Positions 1 through 8,341 of a DNA stretch of 64,000 nt are shown one piece after another. The notes beneath the pieces were generated by a model, which was not told the DNA's origin, ran no database searches, and was given only the letters and a program-made list of their open reading frames with translations. The first letter of the stretch is position 1. Every line of letters starts with the position of its first letter. The translations under genes were made by a program, and so were the position numbers. The DNA is from Halorhabdus tiamatea SARL4B (GTDB taxonomy: Archaea; Halobacteriota; Halobacteria; Halobacteriales; Haloarculaceae): the NCBI RefSeq assembly GCF_000470655.1, contig NC_021921.1, positions 1,178,001 through 1,242,000 of the forward strand, given 5' to 3'.

Positions 1-421
1 CGCCGATCCAGACGTTGTCGCCGATCGTCACGGGCTTGCCGTACTCCGGGCCCTTGATGCGCTCGTCCGCGTCGAGTGGGTGGGTCGCGGTGTAGATGTG
101 GACGCCGGGACCAAGTTGGCAGTTCCGACCGATCTCCACCCGGCAGACGTCTAAGACGACACAGTCGAAGTTCGCGTAGAAGTTCTCGCCGACGTGGATG
201 TTCTCGCCGTAATCACACCGGAACGGCGGCTCGATGTGACATTCGTCGCCGAGCGACCCGAGCAAGTCCTCCAGCACGTCCCGGCGTTTCCCGTGTTCGC
301 CCGGTTCGGTTCGATTGTACCGCTGGGTCAATCGACGGGCACGCTCCCGGTCGGCGACGAGTTCGGGATCGGACGCGTCGTAGAGCTCCCCGTTCAGCAT
401 CTTCTCTCTTTCACTGTCCAT
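1..421 (-). CDS. maa: Sugar O-acetyltransferase (maltose acetyltransferase-like), 3' end cut by window edge
   Basis: The visible 140 residues start [18 protein letters not shown], the conserved N-terminal Mac domain of maltose and galactoside acetyltransferases. They continue into left-handed beta-helix hexapeptide repeats (for example [16 protein letters not shown], then [21 protein letters not shown]), where the HIYTATH stretch holds the family's catalytic histidine. Such enzymes move acetyl from acetyl-CoA to a sugar hydroxyl in the cytoplasm. The reading frame is still open at base 1, so the C-terminal repeats lie outside the window. An A/T-rich box near 449 lies about 27 bp before the ATG and suggests a leaderless mRNA. 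The true sugar acceptor cannot be told from sequence. Confidence 0.9.
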   Translation of the reverse strand, partial: MDSEREKMLNGELYDASDPELVADRERARRLTQRYNRTEPGEHGKRRDVLEDLLGSLGDECHIEPPFRCDYGENIHVGENFYANFDCVVLDVCRVEIGRNCQLGPGVHIYTATHPLDADERIKGPEYGKPVTIGDNVWIG

Positions 422-526
422 GCGTTACCTGATTCGGCGAACCAGATATGTACACCGGACGCCCTGGCACGCGAGGGACGGACCGACCCATCGAACGACC
501 AACGAGTCGACCGGAGCGATTTGGAG

Positions 527-1012
527 TCACTCCTCGACGAGTTCATCGAGGAGCGTGTTGAGTTCGTAGGCCTCTAGGGCCCGCTGGCTGTCCTTGAGTG
601 TCGAGATCACGAACGTCGAGTTCGTCCGCTCGACCTCTTCGAGAGCCTCGAAGTCGCTGACGAGTCGTTCGACCATGTCCGAGTCGGTCAGGTGGGCGAT
701 GACGATGAAGTCAGTCTCGCCCATCGTGAGGTAGACCTGCGTGACCCCCTCGATCGCGCCGAACTTCTCGGCGACGTCGTCGTAGGTCCCGCTGTATTCG
801 GCGAGCACTTCGACGATGACCGTCACGCCCAGACCGACCGCGTCCAGGTCGATGTCGTTGAGATCGTTCTCGATGACGCCGTCCTCCCGGAGGTTGTTGA
901 GTCGGTAGTGGATCGTCGAGATCGGGATATCCGTCTCCTCGTGGAGGCGCTCGGGGCTGTCCGTCCCGAGGTCGGCGATCGCCTTGAGTATCCTGACGTC
1001 GCGCTCGTCCAT
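527..1012 (-). CDS. Lrp/AsnC family transcriptional regulator
   Basis: This 161-residue protein has the standard Lrp layout: an N-terminal winged HTH (MDERDVRILKAIADLG, then the recognition helix region ISTIHYRLNNLREDGVI) and a C-terminal RAM ligand-sensing domain (about residues 65-145, with the typical GVTQVYLTMGETDFIVIA core). Lrp proteins form octamers and respond to amino acids. The ATG at 1012 is preferred over a GTG at 1021 because an A/T-rich box sits near 1041. It is divergent from the EamA exporter at 1180, and spaced direct repeats lie between them, so it may control itself and that exporter (inference). Confidence 0.9.
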   Translation of the reverse strand: MDERDVRILKAIADLGTDSPERLHEETDIPISTIHYRLNNLREDGVIENDLNDIDLDAVGLGVTVIVEVLAEYSGTYDDVAEKFGAIEGVTQVYLTMGETDFIVIAHLTDSDMVERLVSDFEALEEVERTNSTFVISTLKDSQRALEAYELNTLLDELVEE

Positions 1013-1087
1013 GCGTGACACCCTCGGCGGTGACCGGTAAGTATGCTCCGCTCGCCGCTCTCGGCGTGATGACCGACGAGAGACAGA

Positions 1088-1159
1088 ATTATCGAACTAG
1101 CGCCCACTGAAGATAGGATTATTGAATCAGATTTAGGTTATCGACAGATTGTTATAGCT
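1088..1159 (+). promoter_or_regulatory. Divergent control region: three TTATYGAM direct repeats and EamA TATA box
   Basis: Three similar octamers TTATCGAA (1089), TTATTGAA (1119) and TTATCGAC (1138) lie 30 and 19 bp apart, close to three and two helical turns. They precede a TATA-like GTTATAGCT at 1151-1159, centred about 25 bp before the ATG at 1180. Between an Lrp gene and the exporter gene, the arrangement fits an operator bound on one DNA face. This is inference. Confidence 0.5.
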
Positions 1160-1179
1160 ACCTATGGAATAGTCGCGTG

Positions 1180-2139
1180 ATGCGATCGAAAACGCTCGTG
1201 CTCTCGCTGCTCGTCGGCGTCCTCTGGGGGAGTTCGTTCCTCGCGATCGACGTCGGGCTGGCGTATTTCCCGCCGCTTCTGTTCGCCGGATTACGGTACG
1301 CGATCGTCGGCGTGGTCGTGCTCGCGGTCGCCGCGGTGATGGTACAGCGGTGGTATCCCCAGTCGCAGGCTGACGTGGGGACCGTTCTCATCGCCGGCGT
1401 GTTCATGATCGCCGGCCACCACGCTTTCCTCTATCTCGGCCTCGAAGAGGTCCCCTCGGCCGTCGCAGCCATCGTCGTGAGTCTCTCGCCGGCGCTGACG
1501 GCCGTCTTCGCAAGCGCGTTGCTACCCGACAGCGACCTCACTGGGCTGCAGGTCGTGGGACTGCTCGTCGGTCTCGGCGGCGTCGTCGTCATTTCCGACA
1601 TCGGCGTGGGGACGGTCGCGGACGTGAACCTCTTCGGCGTTGGGCTGGTCGTCCTCGCCACGGTGAGTTTCGCCTTTGGTTCGGTCGCGACGCGACCCCT
1701 GCGGACGGACCTCTCGGCAGTCGCACTCCAGGGCTGGGCGATGGTCCTCGGCGCTGGATTGCTCGGTGTGACGGGGTACGCGACCGGCGAGTCCGCAGCC
1801 ACCATCGTCTGGACGCCGCTGTCGATTGTCTCGCTGGCCTTCCTCGTCGTTGGGCCGGGCATCGTCGCGTTCTCGATCTACTTCAGCCTCCTCGATCGGG
1901 TCGGCCCGACCGAGAGCAACCTCATCGTCTACCTGGAACCGGTCGTCGCGACCGCGCTGGGCTGGGCGGTACTCGGCGAAGTGATCGACTCGACGACCGT
2001 GGCCGGCTTCGTCGCCATCTTCGTCGGGTTCCTGCTGGTGAAACACCGGTCGCTGTTGCCGTCGTGGGAGCGGCTCCTCGGTCGGGAGCCGAATGCCCAT
2101 CCCGAAGCTGACGGGACGACGTTCAGCAGGTCGGACTGA
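1180..2139 (+). CDS. EamA/DMT-superfamily permease
   Basis: The 319-residue product is almost wholly hydrophobic, with about ten membrane helices arranged as two repeated EamA halves. The first half opens LSLLVGVLWGSSFLAIDVGL and the second contains the family signature near the C-terminus (YLEPVVATALGWAVLGE). DMT permeases move small metabolites, often amino acids or nucleobases, across the cytoplasmic membrane. The ATG at 1180 is chosen over the GTG at 1177 because it fits the 25-27 bp TATA-to-start spacing of leaderless genes. The divergent Lrp gene hints at amino acid export, but the substrate is unknown. Confidence 0.88.
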   Translation: MRSKTLVLSLLVGVLWGSSFLAIDVGLAYFPPLLFAGLRYAIVGVVVLAVAAVMVQRWYPQSQADVGTVLIAGVFMIAGHHAFLYLGLEEVPSAVAAIVVSLSPALTAVFASALLPDSDLTGLQVVGLLVGLGGVVVISDIGVGTVADVNLFGVGLVVLATVSFAFGSVATRPLRTDLSAVALQGWAMVLGAGLLGVTGYATGESAATIVWTPLSIVSLAFLVVGPGIVAFSIYFSLLDRVGPTESNLIVYLEPVVATALGWAVLGEVIDSTTVAGFVAIFVGFLLVKHRSLLPSWERLLGREPNAHPEADGTTFSRSD

Positions 2140-2244
2140 CTCTCGTGGGACCCGTCCCCGTCGCGTGCGACGGACGATGGCCCCGATACTGTCCCCAGCG
2201 ATCATCAGCGCGACGACTAAGTGTGTACCGCGGAAACAACCGGT

Positions 2245-2877
2245 ATGGGACTGCTTGAGGGCATCAAATCAGCGTTGGGGCTCAAAGCCGAGGCCGACGC
2301 GACTCGGGACGCCGACCCCGAGGACCTCTTCGGGATGAGCACCGCCTACGTCACGATGGAGGCCGATCTGAGCTACGAGCCGGCAGGCGAGGCGGCGCTG
2401 TGTTTCTCCGACGTCGACAGCACGGACTTCCAGGACGCGATCGCGGAAGTCCGCGAGATCCTGGCCGCCGGGGAGATCGAGACGGGGACCACCGCGGAGT
2501 TCGTCGAGGACGCCCACGGCTACACCTGGGTCGTCCTCGAGGACGACGACGTCGAGGATCTCGTCACGAGCGTCCACTTCGCCGCGGACACGCTCGTCGA
2601 GAACGGCTACGGCTCGCGACTGCTCGCGGCCGTCTTCGCCTTCCGCGATCCCGAGGCTGACACCGGCTGGGACGAGAGCGATCGCTTCGTCTACTGGGTC
2701 TACTCGTTCCGTCGCGGGTCGTACTACCCCTTCGCACCCAAGCCAGGCGAGCGCGAGCGCGACGCCACCGCGGAGTTCAAACTCCAGAGCGTGCTGGACG
2801 GTGAACTCGACCTCGAGGACGACGAGGCCTACTGGTACCCCCTCTGGCCCGAGGACGCGGGCCACCCCTGGGAGTGA
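2245..2877 (+). CDS. pspAB: PspA-associated protein PspAB
   Basis: The 210-residue protein begins MGLLEGIKSALGLKAEAD and continues DPEDLFGMSTAYVTMEADL, the hallmark start of the archaeal and actinobacterial PspAB family, which accompanies the PspA membrane-stress protein. It is soluble and acidic, with no membrane segment. PspA itself is not in this window, so the gene stands alone here. An A/T-rich ACTAAGT about 27 bp upstream supports the ATG at 2245 over an upstream GTG. The biochemical role of PspAB is not established. Confidence 0.8.
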   Translation: MGLLEGIKSALGLKAEADATRDADPEDLFGMSTAYVTMEADLSYEPAGEAALCFSDVDSTDFQDAIAEVREILAAGEIETGTTAEFVEDAHGYTWVVLEDDDVEDLVTSVHFAADTLVENGYGSRLLAAVFAFRDPEADTGWDESDRFVYWVYSFRRGSYYPFAPKPGERERDATAEFKLQSVLDGELDLEDDEAYWYPLWPEDAGHPWE

Positions 2878-2973
2878 GCAAACCCGACGGGGTTGGGATA
2901 TTCGCCGAGGGAATGACTGAGCGGAGGGAACCGAAGCGACGGAAGTGGACCCGGCGAGAGTCAGCTACCCACC

Positions 2974-2981
2974 GCTGAAGC
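2974..2981. repeat. Left copy of 8-bp target duplication
   Basis: GCTGAAGC here is repeated at 4646-4653 on the other side of the insertion sequence. Each copy is separated from the terminal inverted repeat by a single G. An 8-9 bp duplication is usual for the IS50 group of the IS4 family. Confidence 0.75.
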
Positions 2982-2982
2982 G

Positions 2983-3001
2983 CTGTCTCTTACCCACAAG
3001 T
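2983..3001 (+). repeat. Left terminal inverted repeat of the IS
   Basis: The sequence CTGTCTCTTACCCACAAGT matches the reverse complement of 4626-4644 at 17 of 19 positions, with the first 14 identical. It is close to the 19-bp Tn5 mosaic end. Confidence 0.88.
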
Positions 3002-3035
3002 CCTAATCGAGGAGCTGACGAACCAAGACTGGTAG

Positions 3036-4460
3036 ATGGGACGCCGCTCACGGAGTTGGAAGCCAGAACTCGATGAGGATGGACAGCTGTGTGACATGGA
3101 TGTTTCCGGGTGGATTCGAGCGGAGTTTCGGTCAGCTGAGTTTGGAGACAAGCGCCTGACTGACCGATTGGTTCAACTTGGGGATGAACTCGGCAGCTCA
3201 CCTGCCGAGTCCATCCCCGCTGCCTGCGGAGACTGGGCCTCCACAAAAGCTACATACCGATTTTGCGATAATGACAGTGTGGACCCCAACGAGGTTCTCT
3301 CTGCTCACAAGCAGCAACAGCAATCAAGAGTGAGTCGGTCAGACGAACTCTTGATTGTCTCCGATACCACCGAACTCGTGTTTCCGAGACATCCCTCCAA
3401 AGAGGGCCTCGGCGACATTGGCAATTCTGAAATGGATCTCGAAGGCGTCAAGCTACACTCCACGATCGGAATCAATCCACGCACCCATCGGATGACTGGA
3501 GTCATCGATCAGCAGGCGCTGATCGAGGACCAGCAGGCTGGTGAGAAGTACGATGCCAACGGCAAAGCAGAGCCGATTCAACTTGACAATGAGCATGAGA
3601 AGTGGAGCCGTGGCGACAGGCAAGCCAGAGACTGGCTTGCCGACGATATCCGCCCGCTGTTCATTCATGACCGAGGCGCAGATTCATTCGCGTTCTACGA
3701 AGAAGTCACCGGAGAGATGGAAAGTGCTGGCTTTATCGTCCGAGCGAATCAAAACCGGCGGATTTGGACTGATGATGGTGAACCTGAAAAACTCTTTGAC
3801 TGGAGCAGCGACCTTGCCGAGCAAGGTCGCAAAACAATCGAGATTCAACAGGGAGGTGGGCGCGAAGCGAGAACGGTGGAGTTGTCGATAGCCACTGGAA
3901 CGTGTGAGTTGCGCGCACCAAGGAATAATCCTGAGCAAGAGGGTTCAATCGAGGCGAATGTCGTGAGAGTCGACGAGGTCGGTGAAAATGACGACCCGAT
4001 TCAGTGGGTGTTGCTCACCACTGAATCGGTCGAAGAGTTTGAAGAGACACTGACACTCATCGACTATTACGGCCTCCGCTGGCGAATTGAAGACTGGCAT
4101 AAAGTGCTCAAGAGTGGCTGTAACATCGAAGAACGGCAACTGCAGACTTGGGAGCGGATGGAAGTTCTGTTGAGCATGTATTCAGTAATCGCGTGGAAAG
4201 TTCTGGAGTTACGAGAACTTGCCCGTGGTGATAGTTCAGTATCTCCGGCGGTCCTGCTGAGTGAGGCAGAGTGCACAATTCTGGAAACGAAATTTCCAGA
4301 ATTGAGCGACCAAGATGGAAAATCATACGCAGTGAGCGTCGCTAAACTCGGCGGTTATCTTGATCGTGGTTCAGATCCGCCACCAGGGTGGGAGACGATG
4401 TGGAAAGGACTCCAGAAGCTACGCATGTGGGCTGAAGGATACGAACTCGGTGCTGAATGA
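3036..4460 (+). CDS. IS50/Tn5-like DDE transposase
   Basis: The 474-residue protein has a Tn5-type N-terminal DNA-binding region (about residues 24-92, GWIRAEFRSAEFGDKRLTDR and ASTKATYRFCDN). The RNase H-like core follows. Catalytic residues are visible: D110 in VSDTTEL, D212 in FIHDRGADSF and E352 in RWRIEDWHK. The IS4-family YREK signature is present with exact Tn5 spacing: Y345, R348, E352 and K359. No frameshift or internal stop is seen. A possible promoter, CCTAATCGAG at 3002-3011, lies about 27 bp before the ATG, just inside the left end. The gene is single in the element, with no resistance cargo. Confidence 0.93.
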   Translation: MGRRSRSWKPELDEDGQLCDMDVSGWIRAEFRSAEFGDKRLTDRLVQLGDELGSSPAESIPAACGDWASTKATYRFCDNDSVDPNEVLSAHKQQQQSRVSRSDELLIVSDTTELVFPRHPSKEGLGDIGNSEMDLEGVKLHSTIGINPRTHRMTGVIDQQALIEDQQAGEKYDANGKAEPIQLDNEHEKWSRGDRQARDWLADDIRPLFIHDRGADSFAFYEEVTGEMESAGFIVRANQNRRIWTDDGEPEKLFDWSSDLAEQGRKTIEIQQGGGREARTVELSIATGTCELRAPRNNPEQEGSIEANVVRVDEVGENDDPIQWVLLTTESVEEFEETLTLIDYYGLRWRIEDWHKVLKSGCNIEERQLQTWERMEVLLSMYSVIAWKVLELRELARGDSSVSPAVLLSEAECTILETKFPELSDQDGKSYAVSVAKLGGYLDRGSDPPPGWETMWKGLQKLRMWAEGYELGAE

Positions 4461-4483
4461 GCGCGCTTCGCGGCTCATTCAGC
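4452..4483 (+). terminator. Strong hairpin spanning the transposase stop codon
   Basis: GCTGAATGAGC at 4452-4462 pairs perfectly with GCTCATTCAGC at 4473-4483, and the loop side adds GCG with CGC and one bulge. The TGA stop at 4458-4460 lies within the stem. It may end transcription or slow transposase translation (inference). Confidence 0.55.
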
Positions 4484-4625
4484 GGAACCCGTCGAAATAA
4501 CGAGTTCAACTGAGCTTTTCACGCGGCTTCATCGAGACCTCTCTAATCTTGGGCAGATACTGATAGAGATTTGATTGATTTCTTCTTCTCATGCCTGATC
4601 TGGTTGAACTTACGCTATAGTATCG

Positions 4626-4644
4626 AGTTATGGGTAAGAGACAG
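4626..4644 (-). repeat. Right terminal inverted repeat of the IS
   Basis: Read on the minus strand it is CTGTCTCTTACCCATAACT, differing from the left end at positions 15 and 18 only. Confidence 0.88.
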
Positions 4645-4645
4645 G

Positions 4646-4653
4646 GCTGAAGC
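4646..4653. repeat. Right copy of 8-bp target duplication
   Basis: GCTGAAGC is identical to 2974-2981. Removing the element and one copy rebuilds an imperfect hairpin around CCCACcGCTgaAGCcGTGGG, so insertion was into the centre of a palindrome. Confidence 0.75.
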
Positions 4654-4708
4654 CGTGGGCTTCCGCGCTGTTACCGCTGTGACCAGGCCGCTTGTCCGAT
4701 CTAGCCGA

Positions 4709-5308
4709 TCACTGCTCGTCCAGTAGCGTCTCGACTGCCTCCAAAACGTCCGCCCGCACCGCTTCAGCCGCTCGCGTCGCGTCGATCCGGACGAACCGCT
4801 CCGGGTCGTCGTCGATCAGTCGCTCGTAGTTCTCCCGGACGGCCCGGAGCTGTTCGATCCGTTCGAACTTGTTGGTCCCGCCGCTGCGCTCGGCCCCCGT
4901 CTCGGCGTCGACGTCGAGGTAGATCGTCGCGTCCGGCGGTCGCGTCCAGGGCTCGTGGATCTCCCGGACGAAAGCGAGAGGATCGTCCAGCCGATCGGCG
5001 AGCGTCGCGCCCTGGTAGGCGTAGCGGGAGTCCGAGTAGCGATCCGAGATAACGACCTCGCCGCGGTCGAGGGCTGGTTGGACCGTATTCGCGAGGTGAG
5101 CGGCGTGATCAGCCGTATAGAGGAACAACTCGGCGAGAGAGTCGGCGTCGTCTTCCTGGATCGAGCGCCGGACGGCCTCGCCGTACCACGACTCGGTCGG
5201 CTCCCGGGTGAAGGTGAACTCGGGGTCGAGGTCGGCGGCGTGTCCCTGCAGAAATTCCCAGGCGGAGGACTTCCCGCTGCCGTCGATCCCCTCGAGCGTG
5301 ATGAGCAT
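4709..5308 (-). CDS. tmk: Thymidylate kinase (dTMP kinase)
   Basis: The enzyme phosphorylates dTMP to dTDP using ATP, for DNA synthesis. The 199-residue product starts [20 protein letters not shown], giving the P-loop GIDGSGKS at about residues 7-14. The DR(Y/H) motif follows ([14 protein letters not shown]) and then the [10 protein letters not shown] segment. A frame extension upstream to 5503 is rejected because it lacks family similarity and an A/T-rich box near 5332 fits the ATG at 5308. It is divergent from the reductase at 5429 and is otherwise alone. Confidence 0.92.
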   Translation of the reverse strand: MLITLEGIDGSGKSSAWEFLQGHAADLDPEFTFTREPTESWYGEAVRRSIQEDDADSLAELFLYTADHAAHLANTVQPALDRGEVVISDRYSDSRYAYQGATLADRLDDPLAFVREIHEPWTRPPDATIYLDVDAETGAERSGGTNKFERIEQLRAVRENYERLIDDDPERFVRIDATRAAEAVRADVLEAVETLLDEQ

Positions 5309-5428
5309 AGCGAGCGATCGAACGCGGGATACGTAAGCCCGCCGGCTCGTCGCGGCGGCAGTGACCGTCATCTCGCTCGGTTTGCCGGCCTCCGTGGGTT
5401 TAGAAGGCGTGAGCCCAAATACCGTGGT

Positions 5429-6304
5429 ATGAACGTTCTTGTCACTGGCGGCGACGGCTTCGTCGGTCGACACCTCTGTCGCGAACTCGACGAGCGGGGC
5501 CACGACGTGGCGGCGCTCTCACGCGATCCCGACCCGACAGCACTGCCCGACGGCGTCGAGACAGTGGCGGGCGACGTCACGGACCGATCGTCGATCGACC
5601 CCGCCCTCGAGGGCGTCGACGTCCTCGTGAACCTGGTCGCACTCTCGCCGCTATTCATCCCGACGGGCGGCAACGAGATGCACGAACGTATCCACCTCGG
5701 CGGCACCGAGAACCTGGTCGCAGCCGCCGAGGACGAAGGCGTCGAGCGGTTCGTCCAGATGAGCGCGCTGGGGGCCGATCCCGACGGGTCGACCCACTAC
5801 ATCCGCGCGAAAGGGCGGGCCGAAGAGGTTGTCCGCGAGTCCGCCCTGGAGTGGGTGATCGTCCGCCCGTCGGTGATCTTCGGCGACGGCGGGGAGTTCG
5901 TCGGCTTCACGAAGAAGCTCACGCCGCCAGTGGTCGCACCGCTGCCGGGCGGCGGGAAGACGCGCTTCCAGCCGATCTGGGTCGAGGACCTCGCGCCGAT
6001 GCTGGCCGACTGCGTCGAGGACGACGATCGAGCGGGCGAGGTCTACGAACTCGGCGGCCCGGAACAGCTCACGCTCAAACAGATCGCCAAGCTCGTTCGC
6101 GGCCGGGTCGCGGTCGTCCCCGTCCCGATGGCGCTGGCGGGCGTCGGGCTCTCGATCGGCGGCGCAGTTCCGGGCTTCCCGATGGGATCCGATCAGTACC
6201 GCTCACTGCGGTTCGACAACACGACTGCCGAGAACGACGTCACAGCCTTCGGGACCGAACCGGACGTCCTGCTCACACTCGAGGAGTATCTCCACGGGAT
6301 CTGA
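5429..6304 (+). CDS. NAD(P)-binding SDR protein, complex I NDUFA9-like
   Basis: The 291-residue protein has an N-terminal Rossmann fold with the extended-type glycine motif GGDGFVGRH (residues 7-15) and an acidic strand end. QMSALGAD and the [10 protein letters not shown] (YxxxK-like) segment are typical of atypical SDR proteins related to the mitochondrial NDUFA9 subunit. Archaeal members are often called complex I NDUFA9-family or NmrA-like. The substrate is not predictable. A TATA-like GTTTAGAAG about 27 bp upstream supports the start. It precedes the cetZ operon but has a separate promoter. Confidence 0.82.
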   Translation: MNVLVTGGDGFVGRHLCRELDERGHDVAALSRDPDPTALPDGVETVAGDVTDRSSIDPALEGVDVLVNLVALSPLFIPTGGNEMHERIHLGGTENLVAAAEDEGVERFVQMSALGADPDGSTHYIRAKGRAEEVVRESALEWVIVRPSVIFGDGGEFVGFTKKLTPPVVAPLPGGGKTRFQPIWVEDLAPMLADCVEDDDRAGEVYELGGPEQLTLKQIAKLVRGRVAVVPVPMALAGVGLSIGGAVPGFPMGSDQYRSLRFDNTTAENDVTAFGTEPDVLLTLEEYLHGI

Positions 6305-6370
6305 TTCGCCAATCGAAGCCCGGCGACGCATTCACGTGGCCCACTATCAGACGCGGGAACGGGGCAAAAA

Positions 6371-6379
6371 GCTTATACG
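6371..6379 (+). promoter_or_regulatory. TATA box for cetZ
   Basis: GCTTATACG lies in an A/T-rich patch about 40 bp before the cetZ ATG at 6415. It predicts a short 5' leader of about 14 nt, unlike most genes here, which look leaderless. Confidence 0.5.
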
Positions 6380-6414
6380 CGCTTTCCGACTGTTTCGAGC
6401 CAAGAGATACACTT

Positions 6415-7593
6415 ATGAAACTCGCCATGATCGGCTTCGGGCAGGCCGGCGGGAAGATCGTCGACAAGTTCCTGGAGTACGACGAACGGACGGGCAGCGG
6501 CATCGTCCGGTCGGCGGTCGCGGTCAACACCGCCAAGGCCGACCTGCTCGGCCTCGAGCGCGTCCCCGAGGAGAACCGTGTCCTGATCGGCCAGGCGCGG
6601 GTCAAGGGACACGGCGTCGGTGCGGACAACGAACTCGGCGCGGAGATCGCCGAGGAGGACATCGACGAGGTTCAGGGGGCCATCGACAACATCCCCGTCC
6701 ACGAGGTCGACGCGTTCCTCATCATCGCCGGCCTCGGCGGCGGGACCGGGTCGGGCGGGTCGCCGGTCCTCGCCAAGCATCTGAAGCGGATCTACACCGA
6801 ACCGGTCTACGGCCTGGGCATCCTGCCCGGCAGCGACGAGGGCGGCATCTACACGCTCAACGCCGCCCGGTCGTTCCAGACGTTCGTCCGGGAGGTCGAC
6901 AACCTGCTGGTCTTCGACAACGACGCCTGGCGGAAAACAGGCGAGTCCATGGAGGCGGGCTACGAGGAGATCAACGACGAGATCGTCAAGCGCTTTGGCA
7001 TCCTCTTCGGTGCGGGCGAGGTCGAACAGGGTGGCGAAGTCGCCGAGAGCGTCGTCGACTCCAGCGAGATCATCAACACGCTGGCGGGCGGCGGCGTCTC
7101 GACGGTCGGCTACGCGGCCGAAGAGGTCAACCTGGACGACGACGGGGGGCTCCTCTCGCGGTTCCGTGGCGACGACTCCACGAACTCGATGGAGTCGGCA
7201 AACACGACCAACCGGATCACCTCGCTGGTCCGGAAGGCCGCGCTGGGCCGGTTGACTCTGCCTTGCGAGATCGAAGGGTCCGAGCGCGCGCTGCTCGTGC
7301 TGTCGGGTCCCTCGAGGCATCTCAACCGGAAGGGCATCGAACGCGGGCGCAAGTGGCTCGAAGAGCAGACCGGGAGCATGGAGGTCCGGGGTGGGGACTA
7401 CCCCGTCGCCGATTCGGGATACGTCGCCTCGGTCATCCTGCTCTCCGGCGTTCACAACGTCCCGCGGATCAAGGAACTCCAGCAGGTGGCCATCGAGGCC
7501 CAGGACAACATCGACGACATTCGAGACGAAAGCGAAGAGAACTTAGAGGCGTTAGTAGAAGATGACGAAGATGAGTTGGATCCGCTCTTCTAA
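6415..7593 (+). CDS. cetZ: CetZ-family tubulin/FtsZ-like GTPase
   Basis: CetZ proteins are haloarchaeal cytoskeletal GTPases that control cell shape and motility. The 392-residue product starts MKLAMIGFGQAGGKIVDKF and carries the tubulin signature GGGTGSGG at residues 108-115. The nucleotide-binding segment FDNDAWR is present, where FtsZ and CetZ place a conserved N/D. The protein lacks the long FtsZ C-terminal peptide but ends in a very acidic tail (VEDDEDELDPLF). An open frame extends far upstream but has no family similarity, so the ATG at 6415 is used. The next gene overlaps its 3' end by 32 bp, implying cotranscription. CetZ1 versus another paralogue cannot be settled without alignment. 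Confidence 0.92.
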   Translation: MKLAMIGFGQAGGKIVDKFLEYDERTGSGIVRSAVAVNTAKADLLGLERVPEENRVLIGQARVKGHGVGADNELGAEIAEEDIDEVQGAIDNIPVHEVDAFLIIAGLGGGTGSGGSPVLAKHLKRIYTEPVYGLGILPGSDEGGIYTLNAARSFQTFVREVDNLLVFDNDAWRKTGESMEAGYEEINDEIVKRFGILFGAGEVEQGGEVAESVVDSSEIINTLAGGGVSTVGYAAEEVNLDDDGGLLSRFRGDDSTNSMESANTTNRITSLVRKAALGRLTLPCEIEGSERALLVLSGPSRHLNRKGIERGRKWLEEQTGSMEVRGGDYPVADSGYVASVILLSGVHNVPRIKELQQVAIEAQDNIDDIRDESEENLEALVEDDEDELDPLF

Positions 7594-8341
7594 GGGGATC
7601 ACCCTACTGGCGGTGCTGGTGTTCGCGTTCGCCACAGTCGGCGTCGTTACGGCGGCGTCGGTCTCGGCGGACGCCCCAGCAGAGGCACAGGTCGGCGAGG
7701 AGATTACCGTCTCGGCTACCATCTCGGACGTCTACGAGACCTCCGAGGAGTGGACGCTCAACGGGACGACCGAACTGCAGAACGTGACCGGCTGGGAGGT
7801 CACGAAAGTCACGCCAAGCGGTGACGAGAACACGACCCGCTTTGGCGGCTCGACGACGTTCGACGTCCCGATCACCGGCGCGGAGAACCTCAAGTACGTC
7901 GAGGTCTCGATCACGGGGACAGTCCCACCGGTCGAGCAGTTCTCCTACGACCCACCACAGTCTTTCGTCGGGGCTGACTTCAACCGGGTTCAGGGCAACA
8001 ACGAAAACGACATCGAGACGATCACCGTCCATCACTACACCGCAGACAGTAGCGACGCGCGGGCGCTGATCGACGAGGCAGACGCGGCTGTCAACGATAC
8101 CAGCAGCGACGAGGCACAGAGCGACCTCTCCGGAGCGATCTCGTCGTTCGAGAACGGCAATTTCCCGAACGCGAAGAACCTCTCTGAGAGCGCGATCGAC
8201 GCGGCCGAATCCGCCAAACAGTCCGCCCAGACGACCCGGCTGGTCCTGTACGGCGTCGGCGCGCTCGTCGTGATCGCACTGATCGGCGGCGGGATCTACT
8301 ACTGGCGCTCCCAGCAGGACGACTACGACAAACTCCGGTAG
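7562..8341 (+). CDS. Membrane-anchored surface protein downstream of CetZ
   Basis: I do not recognise a named family. The 259-residue protein has an N-terminal signal or anchor helix (ITLLAVLVFAFATVGVVTAAS). An extracellular part follows with beta-rich sequence and several Asn-X-Ser/Thr sites, then an alpha-helical Ala/Ser/Asp region (about residues 160-220), and a C-terminal membrane helix (LVLYGVGALVVIALIGGGIYY) with a short charged tail. The start at 7562 overlaps cetZ by 32 bp; a second ATG at 7571 is possible. The overlap, and the cofC start immediately after its stop, place it inside a cetZ-cofC-cofG operon. Confidence 0.8.
   Translation: MTKMSWIRSSKGITLLAVLVFAFATVGVVTAASVSADAPAEAQVGEEITVSATISDVYETSEEWTLNGTTELQNVTGWEVTKVTPSGDENTTRFGGSTTFDVPITGAENLKYVEVSITGTVPPVEQFSYDPPQSFVGADFNRVQGNNENDIETITVHHYTADSSDARALIDEADAAVNDTSSDEAQSDLSGAISSFENGNFPNAKNLSESAIDAAESAKQSAQTTRLVLYGVGALVVIALIGGGIYYWRSQQDDYDKLR

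Larger units (their letters stand above)
2983..4644 (+). mobile_element. Complete IS4-family (IS50/Tn5-like) insertion sequence, about 1.66 kb
   Basis: The element is bounded by 19-bp inverted repeats matching at 17 positions (left CTGTCTCTTACCCACAAGT, right end as CTGTCTCTTACCCATAACT) and flanked by an 8-bp direct repeat. It carries one intact transposase gene at 3036-4460. Both repeat ends strongly resemble the Tn5 outside and mosaic ends, which share CTGxCTCTTA. Its base composition is visibly less GC-rich than the surrounding chromosome, which suggests recent arrival. With intact ends, reading frame and catalytic residues it looks capable of moving. Confidence 0.9.

Noticed and set aside
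5851-6414. Upstream extension of the cetZ frame
   Set aside because: The extension is Arg-rich, overlaps the NDUFA9-like gene and has no tubulin similarity; a TATA box and the ATG at 6415 fit instead.
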